Part shown: in pieces, positions 60,134 to 62,316 of the stretch
How positions within the stretch are numbered: the first letter of the stretch is position 1
Layout of the letters: the number at the start of each line of letters is the position of its first letter
Notes under the pieces: model-generated
Told to the model about the DNA's origin: nothing
The model's input: the letters and a program-made list of their open reading frames with translations, nothing else
The model's database searches: none
Assembly: GCA_947645675.1 (NCBI GenBank)
Contig: CANSDP010000011.1
Location: 1-62,316, forward strand
Source: an uncultured Bacillota bacterium
Lineage (GTDB): Bacteria > Bacillota > Clostridia > Oscillospirales > Oscillospiraceae
Direction: 5' to 3'
DNA length: 62,316 bases
Translations under genes and position numbers: made by a program

Positions 60134-61225
60134 GTGAAATATTTTAAATCGTATATGGACAGGCAGGAGGCCTCCCCGGAGCTCCATGAGAAGCTGCTCC
60201 AGCTGGAGCCCCCCAAAAAGCGCCGCGGCACTGTCTGGACGCGGTACGGGACCCTGGCCGCCTGCGCGGCGCTCATCATCGGCCTTGGGATGTGGCGGCT
60301 GGCCCCCGGACCCGCTCCGGCGGAGGATGCGCAAAACGCCTGCCAGGTCACGCCGGACTACAACCCTCAGCCAGGGGAGCAGGACACGGCGGGGCCTGAT
60401 GCCCCCGCTCCTGCCCCCGCCCCTGATTCCCAGGCGGCCGCATTGGACACCGCCGGACCGGACTTGAAAAGCAAGAATCTGGAAGGCTCGGTCAGCCGGA
60501 AGTACCCCGGGGACAGCCTTGTGGTTTCCAGCCCCAGGGCGGGCGGGGACGTGGGCGGCAAGCTGGCGTTTCCCATGGTCCCTTTTATCAACTATCAGGA
60601 TATCACCGGCACCGATACCGTCTCTATGGACTGGTGCTGGGCCAAGGGGACCTTCCGGGTATTCCTGACCCGGGAGGACATCCAGACCATCTTCTGGGGC
60701 CCGGAGGGCAAGCCGGAGGCGGACTATCCAAAAAATGAGCAGGGAGACCTGCCCTGGATGCTCTTTTGGGACGGCTATACCATCCGGGCCCACGCCTGGT
60801 ACAGCCCGGAGGGGAAGCTGCTGGAGGTCTTTCTGACCGGGGAGCGGGACGAGAGCTCCTTTGAGCTGAGAATGGACCCGGGACAGCTGCCCACCACCTG
60901 TCTGTATGACCCGGATGTGGATACCAGCGAGGTATTCGGGACGGAGGTCACCGGCTGGAGCAGGCTCTGCGACTGGGACGGGGACGGCCAGGACGACTAT
61001 ATATGCGGGAGCGAGTTCATAACGCGAAATGACATTGGCATCCGGTTTGAAAACCGGGGCAGTTCCCTGCGGGCGGAGTATACGCAGGGCGGGGATATGG
61101 ACCTGGGCGGGGCCTGCACCTTCAACGCTTTGTTCGTCCGCTGGGCCCTGGCCGAGGACGGCGGGCCTTATCTGGACCATCTGCTGACTGCCGAGTGCCC
61201 TGACGACCCGGATGGGACATGGTAA
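60134..61225 (+). CDS. Single-pass membrane protein, putative anti-sigma factor
   Basis: The 363-residue protein has a cytoplasmic tail of about 35 residues (MDRQEASPELHEKLLQLEPP), which resembles the sigma-binding start of clostridial anti-sigma proteins. One membrane helix lies near 38-57, followed by a Pro/Ala-rich linker. The large extracellular domain contains DWDGDGQDDY near 280, a calcium-binding-like loop. The GTG start follows GAGGAG. The anti-sigma role is inferred from gene order and topology. No zinc-binding HxxxCxxC motif is present. Confidence 0.7.
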   Translation: MKYFKSYMDRQEASPELHEKLLQLEPPKKRRGTVWTRYGTLAACAALIIGLGMWRLAPGPAPAEDAQNACQVTPDYNPQPGEQDTAGPDAPAPAPAPDSQAAALDTAGPDLKSKNLEGSVSRKYPGDSLVVSSPRAGGDVGGKLAFPMVPFINYQDITGTDTVSMDWCWAKGTFRVFLTREDIQTIFWGPEGKPEADYPKNEQGDLPWMLFWDGYTIRAHAWYSPEGKLLEVFLTGERDESSFELRMDPGQLPTTCLYDPDVDTSEVFGTEVTGWSRLCDWDGDGQDDYICGSEFITRNDIGIRFENRGSSLRAEYTQGGDMDLGGACTFNALFVRWALAEDGGPYLDHLLTAECPDDPDGTW

Positions 61226-61262
61226 AACAAACACTATCTGTATTACAAGGAGGAAATATCAC

Positions 61263-61766
61263 ATGAAACAGTATTTCGCAGCTCTGCTGACACTGGCGAT
61301 GACCCTCACGCTGGCTTCCTGCGCGGTCTCCGCCAGCGGCGCTTCGGAGCCGGACAGCCTCCCGGCGGCCTCTGTCCCGGCGGAAAGCGCCTCCCAGCCC
61401 GAGGAGCCCGACCACAGCCACCCGCCGGCGGCGGGGGACAACATCGTTCCCCATGAGGATATAGGCTACTGCGGCAACACCATCACAAAGGTAAGTCCCG
61501 AGCCCCGAACCAGCGGCGAGGACTGGAAAGCCTCCTTCTGGGGCAGCGACTCGGTGGCCCTCACCGACCTGCTGCTCTACCTGGACTATCAGGAGGGCAT
61601 CTGCCGCTGCCTGCCGGAGTACAGTGTTGAGACCGAGTTCAGTGAGGAGCCCTACGGAGTCAACCTCTCCAGCGGCTATGCCCGCCACGGGGAGGGCCAG
61701 GTGGAGCTGACCGAAGAGCAGGTGGAGCTCATCCGGGATATTCTGGACCGCAATCTGACTGATTGA
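61263..61766 (+). CDS. Small lipoprotein, 167 residues
   Basis: The signal MKQYFAALLTLAMTLTLASC has a lipobox with Cys at 20. A Ser/Ala/Pro/Glu-rich spacer runs to about 60. The C-terminal 100 residues have three Cys (YCGNT, ICRC) and a VELTEEQVELIRDIL helix, of unknown function. AAGGAGG precedes the ATG. It is 37 bases after the putative anti-sigma gene and is probably the third gene of that unit, an envelope component of the same stress or signal system. Confidence 0.8.
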   Translation: MKQYFAALLTLAMTLTLASCAVSASGASEPDSLPAASVPAESASQPEEPDHSHPPAAGDNIVPHEDIGYCGNTITKVSPEPRTSGEDWKASFWGSDSVALTDLLLYLDYQEGICRCLPEYSVETEFSEEPYGVNLSSGYARHGEGQVELTEEQVELIRDILDRNLTD

Positions 61767-61795
61767 CATAATTCCGGCTTTTTACAAATGCCCAT

Positions 61796-61990
61796 TTAAA
61801 ACCTTGAAATATCAAGGGGCGGAGCGATTTTCGCTCCGCCCCTTGTTTCCCTTTCCGCCTCCTCCCGCTGCTTCTGAGACAGCTCAAGCCCCTTCTTCCA
61901 CAATGCGGGAAGGAGGCCCCAGCCAAACAGCACCATCACCGATATCTGCCCTCTGGTGGGCAAACCAACAAAATTAAAGGTTTGGTTTTG
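61796..61990 (-). pseudogene. Possible C-terminal fragment of a membrane protein
   Basis: A minus-strand frame without its own strong start reads YLAQNQTFNFVGLPTRGQIS, then VMVLFGWGLLPALWKKGLEL and SQKQREEAERE, and runs through the hairpin at 61814 to a stop at 61796. The hydrophobic stretch followed by a basic-acidic amphipathic tail looks like the end of a polytopic transporter. The upstream part is missing, with a stop just before it. It could be a decayed gene or chance. Confidence 0.3.
61814..61844. terminator. Terminator after the lipoprotein gene
   Basis: AAGGGGCGGAGCGA (61814-61827) pairs with TCGCTCCGCCCCTT (61831-61844), followed by GTTTCCCTTT. Confidence 0.75.
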
Positions 61991-62082
61991 TGCAAGATAT
62001 TAAATAAATTCAAAAATGACAGACAGGTTTTGCCGGAGAACACAACGACCATACAACTTTTATCATTTTCCGAGAAAAGATG

Positions 62083-62111
62083 TTGAAAAGCGGGATGCTA
62101 AATGTTAAATT
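62083..62111 (+). promoter_or_regulatory. Probable promoter of the TctC-like gene
   Basis: TTGAAA (62083-62088), 17 bp, TAAATT (62106-62111), in an AT-rich stretch (61970-62125). A CCGCAGGTGCGG hairpin follows at about 62129. Confidence 0.5.
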
Positions 62112-62180
62112 AAAAATACCGCAGGTGCGGGAAGGAGCGACATTGACCGCGCCTGAAAAAACTGAAAAAGGAGTATGACT

Positions 62181-62316
62181 ATGAAAAAGAGAATTCTCAG
62201 CCTTGCCCTGGTTGGCGCTATGTGCGTGACGCTGCTCGCCTCCTGCGGCGGCAAGAAGAATGCCACCTGGAAGGTCACCTGCCCCTGGGCTCCCTCCGGC
62301 GTGGCCGCTATGGTGA
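62181..62316 (+). CDS. Tripartite tricarboxylate transporter binding protein (TctC-like), truncated by the window
   Basis: Only the first 45 codons are present. The lipoprotein signal MKKRILSLALVGAMCVTLLA ends in SC, with the lipid Cys near 22, and is followed by a short Gly/Lys spacer and WKVTCPWAPSGVA. That last segment matches the first strand of TctC-type solute-binding proteins. Its partner TctA/TctB genes would be expected downstream. AAAGGAG precedes the ATG. Confidence 0.7.
   Translation, partial: MKKRILSLALVGAMCVTLLASCGGKKNATWKVTCPWAPSGVAAMV

Noticed and set aside
61729-61926. A 65-codon minus-strand frame over the lipoprotein terminator
   Set aside because: It has no ribosome site, and another frame in the same place has much more protein-like composition.

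Overview
This window is high-GC, densely coding DNA from a low-GC-phylum lineage with high GC, most likely a gut member of the Clostridia, family Oscillospiraceae (Flavonifractor, Intestinimonas, Lawsonibacter or Oscillibacter-like). The grounds are the gene order recJ, relA, dtd, MBL hydrolase, hemZ; strong AGGAGG ribosome sites; sigma-A type promoters; an S-layer (SLH) protein; CmpB-type membrane protein; and dispersed palindromic repeats built on GTAGGGGCG and CCTCCCTC. This placement is inference from gene content, not from a marker tree. No rRNA, tRNA, CRISPR array, transposase or integrase gene was seen.

Layout. 1-11.3 kb is a mostly plus-strand housekeeping run: recJ, relA/spoT, dtd, a small unknown, an MBL hydrolase, a divergent small-protein/XRE pair with overlapping promoters, hemZ, a uridine-kinase-like gene and a GH13 amylase. 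11.3-14.7 kb is one large hybrid sensor kinase. 15-20 kb holds a MalY/PatB lyase and the Leloir galactose genes (galM facing galK-galT). 20-27.3 kb has a cytidylate-kinase-like protein, a C26 amidotransferase, two XRE regulators, a secreted stalk-domain protein, dCMP deaminase, a zinc-ribbon membrane protein, pta, and a small EamA transporter behind a structured leader. 27.5-30.4 kb has lepA, then an apparent type I toxin-antitoxin locus (28-residue peptide plus convergent antisense RNA) and a lone phage-tail-like gene. 30.4-40 kb is cell surface and transport: a 1204-residue S-layer protein, a CmpB-family protein, a MATE exporter behind a possible guanidine-IV riboswitch, a TraB/GumN protein and an LCP ligase.

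40.4-45.4 kb is a six-gene minus-strand operon: a GT-C-like membrane glycosyltransferase, a UbiA-type phosphoribosyl transferase, an acyltransferase, a HAD phosphatase and two small EmrE/ArnE-like membrane proteins. Together these look like a pathway that makes a polyprenyl-phosphate pentose, flips it and transfers it to a surface polymer. The adjacent LCP gene would attach such a polymer to the wall.

46.6-56.8 kb is a coherent nucleoside salvage region: BMP-family lipoprotein, ATPase and two permeases, uridine phosphorylase, cytidine deaminase, a Crp/Fnr regulator, purine nucleoside phosphorylase and a secreted 5'-nucleotidase that would supply nucleosides. The right end has a second MATE exporter, an FMN alpha-hydroxy-acid oxidase with a Cys-rich N-terminus, an ECF sigma factor with a membrane partner and a lipoprotein, and the first 45 codons of a tripartite tricarboxylate transporter binding protein cut by the window edge.
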